Both the position numbers and the translations under genes were made by a program. A stretch of DNA of 64,000 bases from positions 568 to 64,567 of the forward strand of contig NZ_SOHL01000025.1 in assembly GCF_004403985.1 (NCBI RefSeq). The letters run 5' to 3'. Positions within the stretch are counted from its first letter, which is position 1. Each line of letters starts with the position of its first letter. The stretch is from Cryobacterium gelidum. Its GTDB lineage: Bacteria; Actinomycetota; Actinomycetes; Actinomycetales; Microbacteriaceae. The notes beneath the pieces are model-generated. The model saw only the letters and a list, made by a program, of their open reading frames with translations. It was not told the origin of the DNA and made no database searches. Shown one piece after another: positions 16,064 through 24,326 of the stretch.

Positions 16064-18466
16064 TCAAGCCCCCGCGTCGGCACCGACATACGTCGCGAGA
16101 TGTTCGCCGGTGAGTGTCGACCGAGCCGCTACGAGGTCTGCGGGAACGCCTTCAAAGACGACCTGACCGCCGTCGTGGCCGGCCCCTGGGCCGAGATCGA
16201 TGATCCAGTCGGCGTGTGCCATAACCGCCTGGTGGTGCTCGATCACGATGACCGATTTACCCGAGTCGACGAACCGGTCCAGCAGGCCGAGCAGATTCTC
16301 GACATCGGCCAGGTGGAGGCCGGCGGTCGGCTCGTCCAAAACGTAAACGTCGCCCTTCTCGGCCAGATAGGAGGCGAGCTTCAGCCGCTGCCGTTCGCCA
16401 CCGGACAGGGTTGGCAACGGCTGGCCAAGGTGGAGATAACCGAGTCCGACGTCGTTGAGCCGACCGAGAATCGCGTGAGCAGTCGGAATGCGTGCCTCCC
16501 CCGCACCGAAGAATTCTTGGGCCTCGACCACTGACAATGCCAGCACCTCGCTGATATTGCGCCCACCGAGGTGATAGTCCAGAACGGATGCCTGGAATCG
16601 CTTTCCTTCACATACCTCGCAGGGTATCGCGGCGCCCGCCATCATTCCCAGGTCGGTGTAGACGACCCCGGCGCCGTTGCAGTTCGGGCAGGCCCCTTCA
16701 GAGTTGGAACTGAACAGTGCGGGTTTGACACTGTTGGCCTTGGCGAATGCCTTTCGGATCGGCTCGAGCATCCCTGTGTATGTGGCTGGGTTGCTGCGCC
16801 GGGAGCCCTTGATCGCGCCCTGGTCAACGGACACCACGCCGTCGCGGCCCGAAACCGATCCGGTGATCAGTGAGCTCTTCCCCGACCCTGCCACGCCGGT
16901 GAGCACCGTGAGCACGCCAAGCGGAATGTCGACGTCGACGTTCTGCAGGTTGTGGTCGCGAGCGCCGCGCACTGATAGGGCGCCGGACGGCGTGCGTACG
17001 GTCGGCTTCAGGGTGGCCCGGTCATCCAGGTGCCGACCCGTCAGCGTGCCGCTGGTTCGCAGCTCGCCGAGGGAGCCCTCAAACACCACTTCACCACCGT
17101 CTGTTCCAGCTCCGGGACCCAAATCGATGACGTGGTCGGCGATACTGATCATCTCTGGCTTGTGCTCCACCACGAGTACCGTGTTGCCCTTGTCCCGAAG
17201 TTGGAGCAGGAGGGTGTTCATGCGCTGGATGTCGTGCGGGTGCAGCCCGATCGTCGGCTCGTCGAAGACGTAGGTGACGTCGGTGAGTGAGGAGCCGAGG
17301 TGACGAATCATTTTGGTGCGCTGGGATTCCCCGCCGGAGAGTGTGCCCGAGGAACGGTCAAGGGACAGGTAGCCCAGCCCGATCTCGCCAAACGAGTTCA
17401 ACAGATGCTGCAACGAGGCAAGAAGCGGCGCGACGGACGGGTCGGCCAGGGTCCGCACCCAGTCGGCGAGGTCGCTGATCTGCATCTTGCAGGCATCCGC
17501 GATGCTGATCCCGCTGATTTTCGATGATCGGGCCCCCTCGCCCAGCCGCGTGCCGTCACAGTCGGGGCAGACGGCGAAGGTCACCGCCCGTTCCACGAAG
17601 GCGCGGACGTGCGGCTGCAGGGAATCCACGTCTTTGGAAAGCATCGATTTCTGGATTTTCGGGATCAGTCCCTCGTAGGTGAGGTTGATGCCGTCGATCT
17701 TGATTTTCGTAGGCTCCTTACGGAGTAGGTCGTTCAGCTCTTTTTTGGTGAATTTGGCAATGGGTTTGTTGGGATCGAAGAATCCACAACCGTTGAAAAT
17801 GCGCCCAAACCAGCCGTCCATGCTGTACCCGGGGATGGTCAGGGCGCCCTCGTTGAGCGACTTCGTGTCGTCGTACAGCGCGGTCAGATCGATGTCGGTG
17901 ACGGAACCCCGTCCCTCGCAGCGTGCACACATTCCGCCGGTGATGCTGAAGCTGCGCCGCTCCTTCACGGTCTGTCCGCCGCGTTCGATGGAGACGGCGC
18001 CCGAGCCGCTGATCGAGGCGACGTTGAAGGAGTACGCCTGCGGCGAGCCGATATACGGCTGGCCGAGCCGGCTGAACAAGATGCGCAACAGTGCGTTGGC
18101 GTCGGTGGCGGTACCCACGGTGGAGCGCGCGTTCGCACCCATCCGTTCCTGATCGACAATGATGGCCGTCGTCAGTCCGTCGAGCATGTCGACGTCAGGC
18201 CGGCCCAGCATGGGCATGAATCCCTGCACGAACGTGCTGTAGGTTTCGTTGATCATGCGCTGGGACTCGGCGGCGATCGTGCCGAATACCAGGGAGGTCT
18301 TGCCGGAGCCGGACACACCCGTGAACATGGTCAGCCGCCGCTTCGGGATGTCAACGCTGACGTTCTTGAGATTGTTTTCGCGGGCGCCCTGCACCCGGAT
18401 CAGGTCGTGGCTGTCGGCAATGTGCAGTTCAGGCGACGGGGTGGCCGCTTTCGTGGTCCTGCTCAT
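16064..18466 (-). CDS. UvrA-like ABC ATPase (short form, DrrC/UvrA2 type)
   Basis: 800 residues, against about 950 for canonical UvrA. It has two ABC ATPase modules: Walker A GVSGSGKTS (about 50-58) with signature LSGGESQR and DEPTIGLHP, then GVAGSGKSS with LSGGERQR and DEPTAGLHL. Zinc-type pairs CARCEGRG, CPDCDG, CPNCNG and CEVCEG are present. The shorter N-terminal region suggests loss of the UvrB-binding domain, as in UvrA2 or the daunorubicin-resistance protein DrrC. Such proteins bind damaged or drug-loaded DNA. ATG 18466 has AGGAGA upstream; it overlaps the S9 peptidase 3' end by 38 nt, so the genes are co-transcribed. Confidence 0.9.
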   Translation of the reverse strand: MSRTTKAATPSPELHIADSHDLIRVQGARENNLKNVSVDIPKRRLTMFTGVSGSGKTSLVFGTIAAESQRMINETYSTFVQGFMPMLGRPDVDMLDGLTTAIIVDQERMGANARSTVGTATDANALLRILFSRLGQPYIGSPQAYSFNVASISGSGAVSIERGGQTVKERRSFSITGGMCARCEGRGSVTDIDLTALYDDTKSLNEGALTIPGYSMDGWFGRIFNGCGFFDPNKPIAKFTKKELNDLLRKEPTKIKIDGINLTYEGLIPKIQKSMLSKDVDSLQPHVRAFVERAVTFAVCPDCDGTRLGEGARSSKISGISIADACKMQISDLADWVRTLADPSVAPLLASLQHLLNSFGEIGLGYLSLDRSSGTLSGGESQRTKMIRHLGSSLTDVTYVFDEPTIGLHPHDIQRMNTLLLQLRDKGNTVLVVEHKPEMISIADHVIDLGPGAGTDGGEVVFEGSLGELRTSGTLTGRHLDDRATLKPTVRTPSGALSVRGARDHNLQNVDVDIPLGVLTVLTGVAGSGKSSLITGSVSGRDGVVSVDQGAIKGSRRSNPATYTGMLEPIRKAFAKANSVKPALFSSNSEGACPNCNGAGVVYTDLGMMAGAAIPCEVCEGKRFQASVLDYHLGGRNISEVLALSVVEAQEFFGAGEARIPTAHAILGRLNDVGLGYLHLGQPLPTLSGGERQRLKLASYLAEKGDVYVLDEPTAGLHLADVENLLGLLDRFVDSGKSVIVIEHHQAVMAHADWIIDLGPGAGHDGGQVVFEGVPADLVAARSTLTGEHLATYVGADAGA

Positions 18467-20621
18467 CGTTTCTCCTGTGATTGAGGGCACTGGGCAGGTG
18501 ACGGGCCCACCAGTTCAGAATAATCTCGAACCGTTGCAAACGGTGCCGTGGATGACCGGTGCGGCTCAGGTCGTGGTTCTCCCCCGGAAAAATGACCAGT
18601 TCGGTCGGCACTCCCCCGCGTTTGAGCGCCGCATAGTAGCGCTCGCCCTGTGACAGGGGGCAGCGCAGGTCCTGAGCCGAGTGCAGTACCAGGGTCGGGG
18701 TAGTCACCTGCCCGACGACAGCCTGTGGACTTTGCGACCGCACGAGGGCGACATCCGTTCCAACGTACTCGTCGCCGAAGAAGTCCCCGATGTCGCTGGT
18801 GCCGACGAATGCTTCGGGATCGAGAAAGCCGCGTTCCACGATGGCCGCGGCAAATCGGTGGTCGTGCGCGATCGTCCAGGCGGTCAGATAACCGCCGTAG
18901 GACCCGCCCATGATACCGACCCGGTCTGCGTCGAGAACGGGCTCGGCCCGCAACGCTCCGTCGAGGAAATCCAGCACATCGGCCAGGTCGAGGGTTCCCA
19001 TGCGCTGGCGAATGGCGCGACCGTGTGCCTCGCCATATCCAGATGACCCGCGCGGGTTGCACAGCACCACCGCATAACCCGCGTCGACGTAGACCTGGGT
19101 CTCATCGAGGAGCGCGCCGGTGTACTGCGCGAACGGGCCGCCGTGAATGGTCAGGAGGACGGGGTGGGGGCCCGGCCCGGGTGGGGTATGCACCCAGCCG
19201 TGCACCGGGTAGCCGTCCCGCCCGGTGACCGTGAGCTCGATGCCCGTCACGAGACCGGTGGCGCGCAGGGCGGCGGAGAAATTAGTGAGGCGCCTGGGTT
19301 CGATGTCCTGCGGTTGTGTGCCGTGGAGGACAGCTCGGGCGAGAACGAGGTCACCGGACGTGGCGGCGGACTGCACCGCCGCCACGATTGTCGTGTCCCG
19401 CGCATCCACGGCGGTGACAACGGCCGCGCCGCAGTCGACTATCTCGACGTGTCCCTGGCTGTGCACCCGGAGCAGCTCGACCCGGCCCCGACTGACGTTG
19501 AGCACGAGTACGGAGCCGTCCGCCAGCGGCGTGATCTCTCCCGTGGCGTCCAGGTTGAGACGGTTCGGGTCGGTCTGGTCTGGGTCGGTCACGCGGATCG
19601 GGGCTGAACCCGCACGTGGGGCACCGCTGCGGTACAGAGCGGATACCCGGCCGACGAAATCTCGACCGGTAGCGCCCACATCCGTCGCGAGTAACCAGAG
19701 CGTACCGTCATCGGCGCAGGCGAGCGCCGAGATGCTCAAGTTTGCCTCCGCACGCACCGTCGTGCGAACCGGAGCAACCGTTCCGACGCCATCGGTATCG
19801 GTATCGGTATCGGTATCGGTATCGGTATCGGTATCGTCGAGGTTGAGTTCGACGACTTCGCTGCGCAAATCGTTGTCGCGACCAGCATGACGTGCCGAGA
19901 TGGTGAAGAGTCGGGATCCATCGGGTGCGAAGGCCAGCCCGGAATGATCGAAGTCCCCGTCGGTCAGCTGCCGCGCGACCGGAAGACCGGAAGGCCGGGC
20001 GGCGGGAACAGCGAGATCTGTCCCGGGCGCGCTTCCCGACTCTGTGCGAGTGACATCGGCCACGGACGGCGCGGTATCCGGCGTCGGCTCGCCCCACACG
20101 TTGGGCACGACGGCCAGGAACACGTGCACGCGGCGATCGGTGGTGTAGCCGACCCCGTTCGATCGGTATCGCAGGGTGACGATACGCCGGTACGGCTCGG
20201 ACTCCGCAGACAAGCCGGTTACAGTGCCATATCGGCCTTCCTGGGGCACCCGGGCCAGGAAGGCGATCGTTTGGCCGTTCGGATGCCACCGAAATTCGGT
20301 CACGCCCACAGGGGCGTCGGTCACCGCCACGGGCTCTCCCCCCGCCGCGTCGACAACGTGCACCTGCGCCGCACCGCCGGCACTGACCCGCAGGAACCCG
20401 ATCAGACTGCCATCCGGGGAGTACCTGGGCGCCGAGTCACGAAAGCCGCGAGTGATGCGGTGTGGAGCCGGCTCCCCTTCCAGCGCGACGGTCCAGAGTT
20501 GGCCGACATAGTCATCCGCTGCAAAATCCGCTCGTATCCGGGAGACCACCGCTCGCGAACCGTCGGGATGGAGCGTCGGGCGTGACACCGATGTGAGCAA
20601 CGGCAGATCGGCGGCCTTCAT
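18429..20621 (-). CDS. S9-family prolyl oligopeptidase-like serine peptidase
   Basis: 730 residues. A beta-propeller-like N-terminal part (WD-type strands such as PRYSPDGSLIGFLRV and FAPDGSRLFTIS) precedes an alpha/beta-hydrolase domain from about 470. The nucleophile elbow GGSYGG lies near residue 575, and the His is in FPGENHDLSRTG. Probably a cytosolic acylaminoacyl- or dipeptidyl-peptidase. An Asp-Thr dipeptide tract encoded by a hexanucleotide repeat lies near residue 265, in a propeller loop. It starts 14 nt after the dehydrogenase stop, and its end overlaps the UvrA-like gene. Confidence 0.92.
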   Translation of the reverse strand: MKAADLPLLTSVSRPTLHPDGSRAVVSRIRADFAADDYVGQLWTVALEGEPAPHRITRGFRDSAPRYSPDGSLIGFLRVSAGGAAQVHVVDAAGGEPVAVTDAPVGVTEFRWHPNGQTIAFLARVPQEGRYGTVTGLSAESEPYRRIVTLRYRSNGVGYTTDRRVHVFLAVVPNVWGEPTPDTAPSVADVTRTESGSAPGTDLAVPAARPSGLPVARQLTDGDFDHSGLAFAPDGSRLFTISARHAGRDNDLRSEVVELNLDDTDTDTDTDTDTDTDGVGTVAPVRTTVRAEANLSISALACADDGTLWLLATDVGATGRDFVGRVSALYRSGAPRAGSAPIRVTDPDQTDPNRLNLDATGEITPLADGSVLVLNVSRGRVELLRVHSQGHVEIVDCGAAVVTAVDARDTTIVAAVQSAATSGDLVLARAVLHGTQPQDIEPRRLTNFSAALRATGLVTGIELTVTGRDGYPVHGWVHTPPGPGPHPVLLTIHGGPFAQYTGALLDETQVYVDAGYAVVLCNPRGSSGYGEAHGRAIRQRMGTLDLADVLDFLDGALRAEPVLDADRVGIMGGSYGGYLTAWTIAHDHRFAAAIVERGFLDPEAFVGTSDIGDFFGDEYVGTDVALVRSQSPQAVVGQVTTPTLVLHSAQDLRCPLSQGERYYAALKRGGVPTELVIFPGENHDLSRTGHPRHRLQRFEIILNWWARHLPSALNHRRNDEQDHESGHPVA
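19791..19836. repeat. In-frame hexanucleotide tandem repeat (ATCGGT, about 7.7 copies)
   Basis: Seven perfect ATCGGT units plus ATCG on the plus strand, equal to GATACC units in the coding strand of the S9 peptidase, encoding alternating Asp-Thr. Unit length is a multiple of three, so slippage changes protein length without breaking the frame. Confidence 0.95.
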
Positions 20622-20635
20622 CGGTTACTCGCCAG

Positions 20636-21400
20636 CTACTCGCCGGTGAACCCGGTCGTGTCTCCGACGTACCGGGTGTTGCCGACCGGAACGGGTTCGA
20701 CGGCGGCCGCGACAATTTCCGCTGCGAACTCGCTCACGTTGTAGAGGCGACCCGCCGCCTCTTTGCGGGCACTCAGGGCACCCGGGTTGGACCGTTCGAG
20801 CAGGGTCGCCGTGATGGTTCCCTCGATCATGTCGCCGGAGACGACGACGAATCCGATGCCGGACTCTTCGAGCTGTGGGATGACGGCGCGCAGGGCGTCT
20901 TCGCCGGCCCGTTTGCTGCGGGCGACCGGCTCATACTCCGGCATGGTCGGTGTGGTCTTGATGAAGTGCGCCTGGTGGCTGGTCACGAAGACAACCCGGG
21001 AGTCGTCGCCGAGAAGCGGGATGGCGTCGGTCAGCAGGTTCACCTGGGCGTCGCGGTTGAGCTTCATGGCGTAGTTTTCGGCCATGCCACTCTCCATACC
21101 TCCCGACGCATTCATCACGAGAATGTCGAGGCCACCGAATTCGGCCCGAATGGTCGCGAACATCGCGGCTACGGACGCCGGATCGGTCAGGTCGGCACCG
21201 ACTGTGATGGCTTCCCCCCCGGCGGTACGAATGGCCTCGGCGAGTTTGTGGGCCCGTCCCTCTTTGTTGCGATAGTTGATGACGACGCGCGCGCCCGCTT
21301 CGGCGAAGTAGCCGACCGTGTCGGCGCCGATGCCGCGAGACGAGCCGGTGACGAGTACACGCTTGCCCTCGAGTGATCCTGCTGCAAGTGGATTGGTCAC
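20636..21400 (-). CDS. Short-chain dehydrogenase/reductase, atypical active site
   Basis: 254 residues. A Rossmann NAD(P) motif TGSSRGIG lies near the N-terminus, with LVMNASGG and VTSHQAHF following. The catalytic Tyr and Lys are seven residues apart (YEPVARSK) rather than the classical YxxxK, so activity is uncertain. I chose GTG 21400, because GAGGAG lies about 6 nt upstream; the ATG at 21424 has no such site. First gene of a three-gene minus-strand unit with the S9 peptidase and the UvrA-like protein. Substrate unknown. Confidence 0.87.
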   Translation of the reverse strand: MTNPLAAGSLEGKRVLVTGSSRGIGADTVGYFAEAGARVVINYRNKEGRAHKLAEAIRTAGGEAITVGADLTDPASVAAMFATIRAEFGGLDILVMNASGGMESGMAENYAMKLNRDAQVNLLTDAIPLLGDDSRVVFVTSHQAHFIKTTPTMPEYEPVARSKRAGEDALRAVIPQLEESGIGFVVVSGDMIEGTITATLLERSNPGALSARKEAAGRLYNVSEFAAEIVAAAVEPVPVGNTRYVGDTTGFTGE

Positions 21401-21566
21401 GCATGCTCCTCTAAATTCAGTCATCTTGATTTCATGGGCACCTGGTGGCCCGATCAGCCGCCAGCTCCACTTTCGACCTTATCAACAAGCCTCGGCCGCT
21501 CCCCCGGCGTGTTGTCCCCGGCACCTGCTAGTTTCAGAGTGAAACGGAACGTGGAGGGTGTCACAC

Positions 21567-22061
21567 ATGGTCGACCTGACCGACTATCTCTGGATTTTAT
21601 GGCTCGTGTTCATTCTCGTGGCCATCACCGTCGAACTTTTGACCCTGGAATTCACGTTCCTGATGATTTCCCTCGGCAGTCTGGGGGGGCTGGGCGCGAA
21701 TTTGCTCGGCTTGGACTGGTGGCTGCAGATCGTGGTTGCTGCGGGCCTGTCGGTATTGCTGCTCCTCACGATTCGCCCTTTTTTACTGCGTGCTTTACGC
21801 AAGGGAGGCGATCCGGCGCTCAGCAATATCGACGCCCTGATCGGAATGACGGGTCGGGTCGTATCGACGGTCACCGAAACCGGCGGACTGGTGAAGCTCG
21901 CCAACGGTGAGACCTGGACCGCTCGTCTTCTGCCGCCTGGCCCCGGTGATCAGACCAGTTTCCAAGCCAGCGCCGACCCCGGCCAGCCGGTCACCGTGCA
22001 TCTCATCGAAGGCTCCACCGCCATCGTCATTACCGCCGAAAGGACCCCGCACAATGCTTGA
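21567..22061 (+). CDS. NfeD-family membrane protein
   Basis: 164 residues. Two or three membrane helices (about 8-30 and 45-72) are followed by a C-terminal OB-fold (GMTGRVVSTVTETGGLVKLANGETWTAR), the short NfeD form. NfeD proteins partner SPFH/stomatin-like proteins in membrane microdomains, and indeed the next gene is an SPFH protein overlapping by 8 nt. The start is ATG 21567 behind GGAGG; GTG 21558 is too close to that site. Confidence 0.9.
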   Translation: MVDLTDYLWILWLVFILVAITVELLTLEFTFLMISLGSLGGLGANLLGLDWWLQIVVAAGLSVLLLLTIRPFLLRALRKGGDPALSNIDALIGMTGRVVSTVTETGGLVKLANGETWTARLLPPGPGDQTSFQASADPGQPVTVHLIEGSTAIVITAERTPHNA

Positions 22062-23025
22062 CCCCGCAGCTTTCATCGGTCAGATCTTCGTGATTGCCCT
22101 GCTCGCCGTTTTAGCGGTGTTCGTCATCGTCATCCTGTTGCGGGCCATTCGCATCATTCCTCAGGGTAATGCCGGGGTAGTCGAACGCCTCGGCAAGTAC
22201 CACAAGACGCTTCTGCCTGGCCTGAACCTGCTCGTGCCGTTCGTCGACCGGGTGCGGCCGCTCCTGGACATTCGCGAGCAGGTCGTATCGTTTCCGCCGC
22301 AGCCGGTGATCACCGAGGACAACCTGGTCGTCTCCATCGACACCGTCGTCTACTTTCAGGTGACAGATGCCCGGGCCGCCACATATGAGATCAACAACTA
22401 TCTCGGTGCGGTCGAACAACTCACCACAACCACGCTCCGCAACGTGGTCGGCGGGTTGAACCTCGAAGAGGCGCTCACCAGCCGGGATAACATCAATAGC
22501 CAGCTGCGCATCGTGCTGGACGAAGCGACCGGCAAATGGGGCATTCGCGTGGGCAGGGTCGAGCTCAAGGCGATCGAACCGCCCCACTCCATCCAGGACT
22601 CCATGGAAAAGCAGATGCGCGCCGAACGTGACCGTCGTGCGTTGATCCTGACGGCGGAGGGCACCAAGCAGTCTGCCATTCTCACCGCTGAGGGAGCACG
22701 TCAGGCAGCGATCCTCGAGGCCGAGGGCGACGCAAAAGCCGCTGTCCTCCGCGCGCAAGGCGAGGCCGAAGCCATCACCACCGTATTCAAGGCCATCCAC
22801 GACGGCGACCCCGACCCGAAACTTCTCGCCTACCAGTATCTGTTGACCCTGCCCAAGCTCGCCGAGGGCAGCGCCAACAAGCTCTGGATCGTGCCGAGCG
22901 AACTGACCGAGGCGATGAAGGGAATCGGCAGCGCGTTTGGTGCGAACCCCCAGAACCCCGGCGCGGCTCCGCACTCCGCGGCCACGCCGACAGTATCCGC
23001 CACCCCCACGTCGCCGCAGGTTTAG
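22054..23025 (+). CDS. SPFH/band-7 (stomatin-like) membrane protein
   Basis: 323 residues, single N-terminal membrane helix (about 8-30), then an SPFH domain (IIPQGNAGVVERLGKYHKTL, VVYFQVTDARAATYEI, RNVVGGLNLEEALTSRD) and a long helical stretch rich in Ala and Glu (about 185-265) that likely forms a coiled coil. The C-terminal tail is Pro/Ala/Thr-rich. Probable scaffold of membrane domains; functions with the overlapping NfeD gene. The open frame extends upstream into nfeD, but ATG 22054 matches homologues. Confidence 0.92.
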   Translation: MLDPAAFIGQIFVIALLAVLAVFVIVILLRAIRIIPQGNAGVVERLGKYHKTLLPGLNLLVPFVDRVRPLLDIREQVVSFPPQPVITEDNLVVSIDTVVYFQVTDARAATYEINNYLGAVEQLTTTTLRNVVGGLNLEEALTSRDNINSQLRIVLDEATGKWGIRVGRVELKAIEPPHSIQDSMEKQMRAERDRRALILTAEGTKQSAILTAEGARQAAILEAEGDAKAAVLRAQGEAEAITTVFKAIHDGDPDPKLLAYQYLLTLPKLAEGSANKLWIVPSELTEAMKGIGSAFGANPQNPGAAPHSAATPTVSATPTSPQV

Positions 23026-23028
23026 TCG

Positions 23029-23793
23029 GTGGCTGGGAGCGCTCAGTCAGTATTTCTAGCCGCACCCTATCCTCGTGTATTCGCCCACCGCGGTCTCGCG
23101 CAGGACGCTCCGGCAAATACCCTGCTCGCGTTCGCGAAAGCATTAGCGGCCGGCGCAACCCACCTCGAGACCGACGTGCACGTGTCGCGGGACGGTGTGG
23201 CCGTCATCAGTCACGATCCCGACCTCGCGGCGCTCGGACAAGACGTGCGCATCGACCAGCTTGCGATCGCCGAGCTGGAACGGATCAATCTCGGTTTTGG
23301 CCAGTCGTTCACGTCTCTTGCCGATGCACTCGTGGCTTTTCCTGCCGCGCGATTCAACATTGATATCAAAACAGATGCCGCGGCGGAGCCGGCGGCCCGC
23401 GCGATACGTGACCTGCGAGCCACCCCTCGGGTGCTCGTGACCTCCTTCAATGAACGCCGCCGACAGCACGTGGTCGGCCTGCTTCCCGGCGTGGTCTCGT
23501 CGGCGTCAGCATCGCTCGTCGCCCGAGCCGTAGCTGCGGCGAATCTCGGTTTCTACGCCCAAGTCCGACGCACGCTGCGGGGGTGCGTTGCGGTGCAGGT
23601 GCCGGAACGGGCTGGTCCCGTTCGAATAGCCACTCCCCGCTTCGTTGCCATGATGCATCGAGCGGGCGTTGAGGTGCACGCGTGGACCATTAACGACCCC
23701 CTCGACATGATTCGTCTCCTCGACCTGGGTGTTGACGGTCTCGTCACGGATCGCACCGATCTCGCTGTAGCCGCCGCTACTCGTCGAAGCTGA
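23029..23793 (+). CDS. Glycerophosphodiester phosphodiesterase
   Basis: 254 residues. Hydrolyses glycerophosphodiesters to an alcohol and glycerol 3-phosphate. GDPD motifs: FAHRGLAQDAPANTLLAF (His, catalytic), LETDVHVSRDG (metal ligands Glu/Asp) and VISHDP (second His). The ending VHAWTINDP...GVDGLVTDRTD is also typical. No signal peptide, so it probably acts in the cytosol. The GTG start is 3 nt after the SPFH stop, so it is in the same operon. Confidence 0.92.
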   Translation: MAGSAQSVFLAAPYPRVFAHRGLAQDAPANTLLAFAKALAAGATHLETDVHVSRDGVAVISHDPDLAALGQDVRIDQLAIAELERINLGFGQSFTSLADALVAFPAARFNIDIKTDAAAEPAARAIRDLRATPRVLVTSFNERRRQHVVGLLPGVVSSASASLVARAVAAANLGFYAQVRRTLRGCVAVQVPERAGPVRIATPRFVAMMHRAGVEVHAWTINDPLDMIRLLDLGVDGLVTDRTDLAVAAATRRS

Positions 23794-23819
23794 GAATTAC
23801 CTCCCAGAACGGGGGGTCT

Positions 23820-23847
23820 GGGAAGGTTAACGCCCAGCTTGATGGTT
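23820..23847 (+). promoter_or_regulatory. Candidate SigR/SigH-type (thiol-stress) promoter of rbpA
   Basis: GGGAAG at 23820-23825, 19 nt, then GTT at 23845-23847 resembles the GGAAT-N18/19-GTT class recognised by SigR in Streptomyces and SigH in mycobacteria. It lies 57 nt before the rbpA start. rbpA is a known SigR target in Streptomyces. One mismatch in the -35 makes this tentative. Confidence 0.4.
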
Positions 23848-23904
23848 TAGAACTATGAATGCATCGTGGTCGAATTGTGATCGCGAGCGAGAGGAGACCA
23901 CACT

Positions 23905-24273
23905 ATGGCTGACCGCAGTTTGCGTGGCATGAGACTGGGCGCACAAAGCCTACAGAGTGAAGAAGGCGTCACCTTCTCCCCTCGGGTCACTCACACCTAC
24001 CGGTGTGAGACGTGCGGGCGCGAAACGGTAATGATTTTCTCGGCCGATGCCGAGGCTCCGGACGAATGGGAATGCAAGTACTGCGCACGGACCGCGACTC
24101 GACTCGTTGACTCCCTGCCGGTGATTGTCGACCACTCTGATGAGAAGATTCCCCGGACCCACTGGGATATGCTGCTGGAACGTCGCACCAGGGACGAACT
24201 CGAAGAGTTGCTCGAAGAGCGCCTCTCCGTGTTGCGTCTGCGCCGTGGTGGCCAGCAAAAGATCGGCGCTTAA
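23905..24273 (+). CDS. rbpA: RNA polymerase-binding protein RbpA
   Basis: 122 residues. An actinobacterial general transcription factor that binds RNA polymerase and group-1/2 sigma factors and stabilises the open complex. The N-terminal tail is followed by a core with zinc-site-like CETCGRET and CKYC (about 34-37 and 56-59), then a basic linker and the C-terminal sigma-interaction domain (HWDMLLERRTRDELEELLEERL). ATG 23905 has GAGAGGAG upstream. Convergent with lnt across a terminator hairpin. Confidence 0.96.
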   Translation: MADRSLRGMRLGAQSLQSEEGVTFSPRVTHTYRCETCGRETVMIFSADAEAPDEWECKYCARTATRLVDSLPVIVDHSDEKIPRTHWDMLLERRTRDELEELLEERLSVLRLRRGGQQKIGA

Positions 24274-24291
24274 CCGCTGATTGCTTCCCGA

Positions 24292-24319
24292 ACGACCCCG
24301 CGCCCCGTGCCGGGGTCGT
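24292..24319. terminator. Bidirectional terminator between rbpA and lnt
   Basis: ACGACCCCG and CGGGGTCGT arms around a GC-rich loop, followed by GTTGTTGGTT on the plus strand. It sits between convergent rbpA and lnt and can serve both. Confidence 0.75.
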
Positions 24320-24326
24320 TGTTGGT

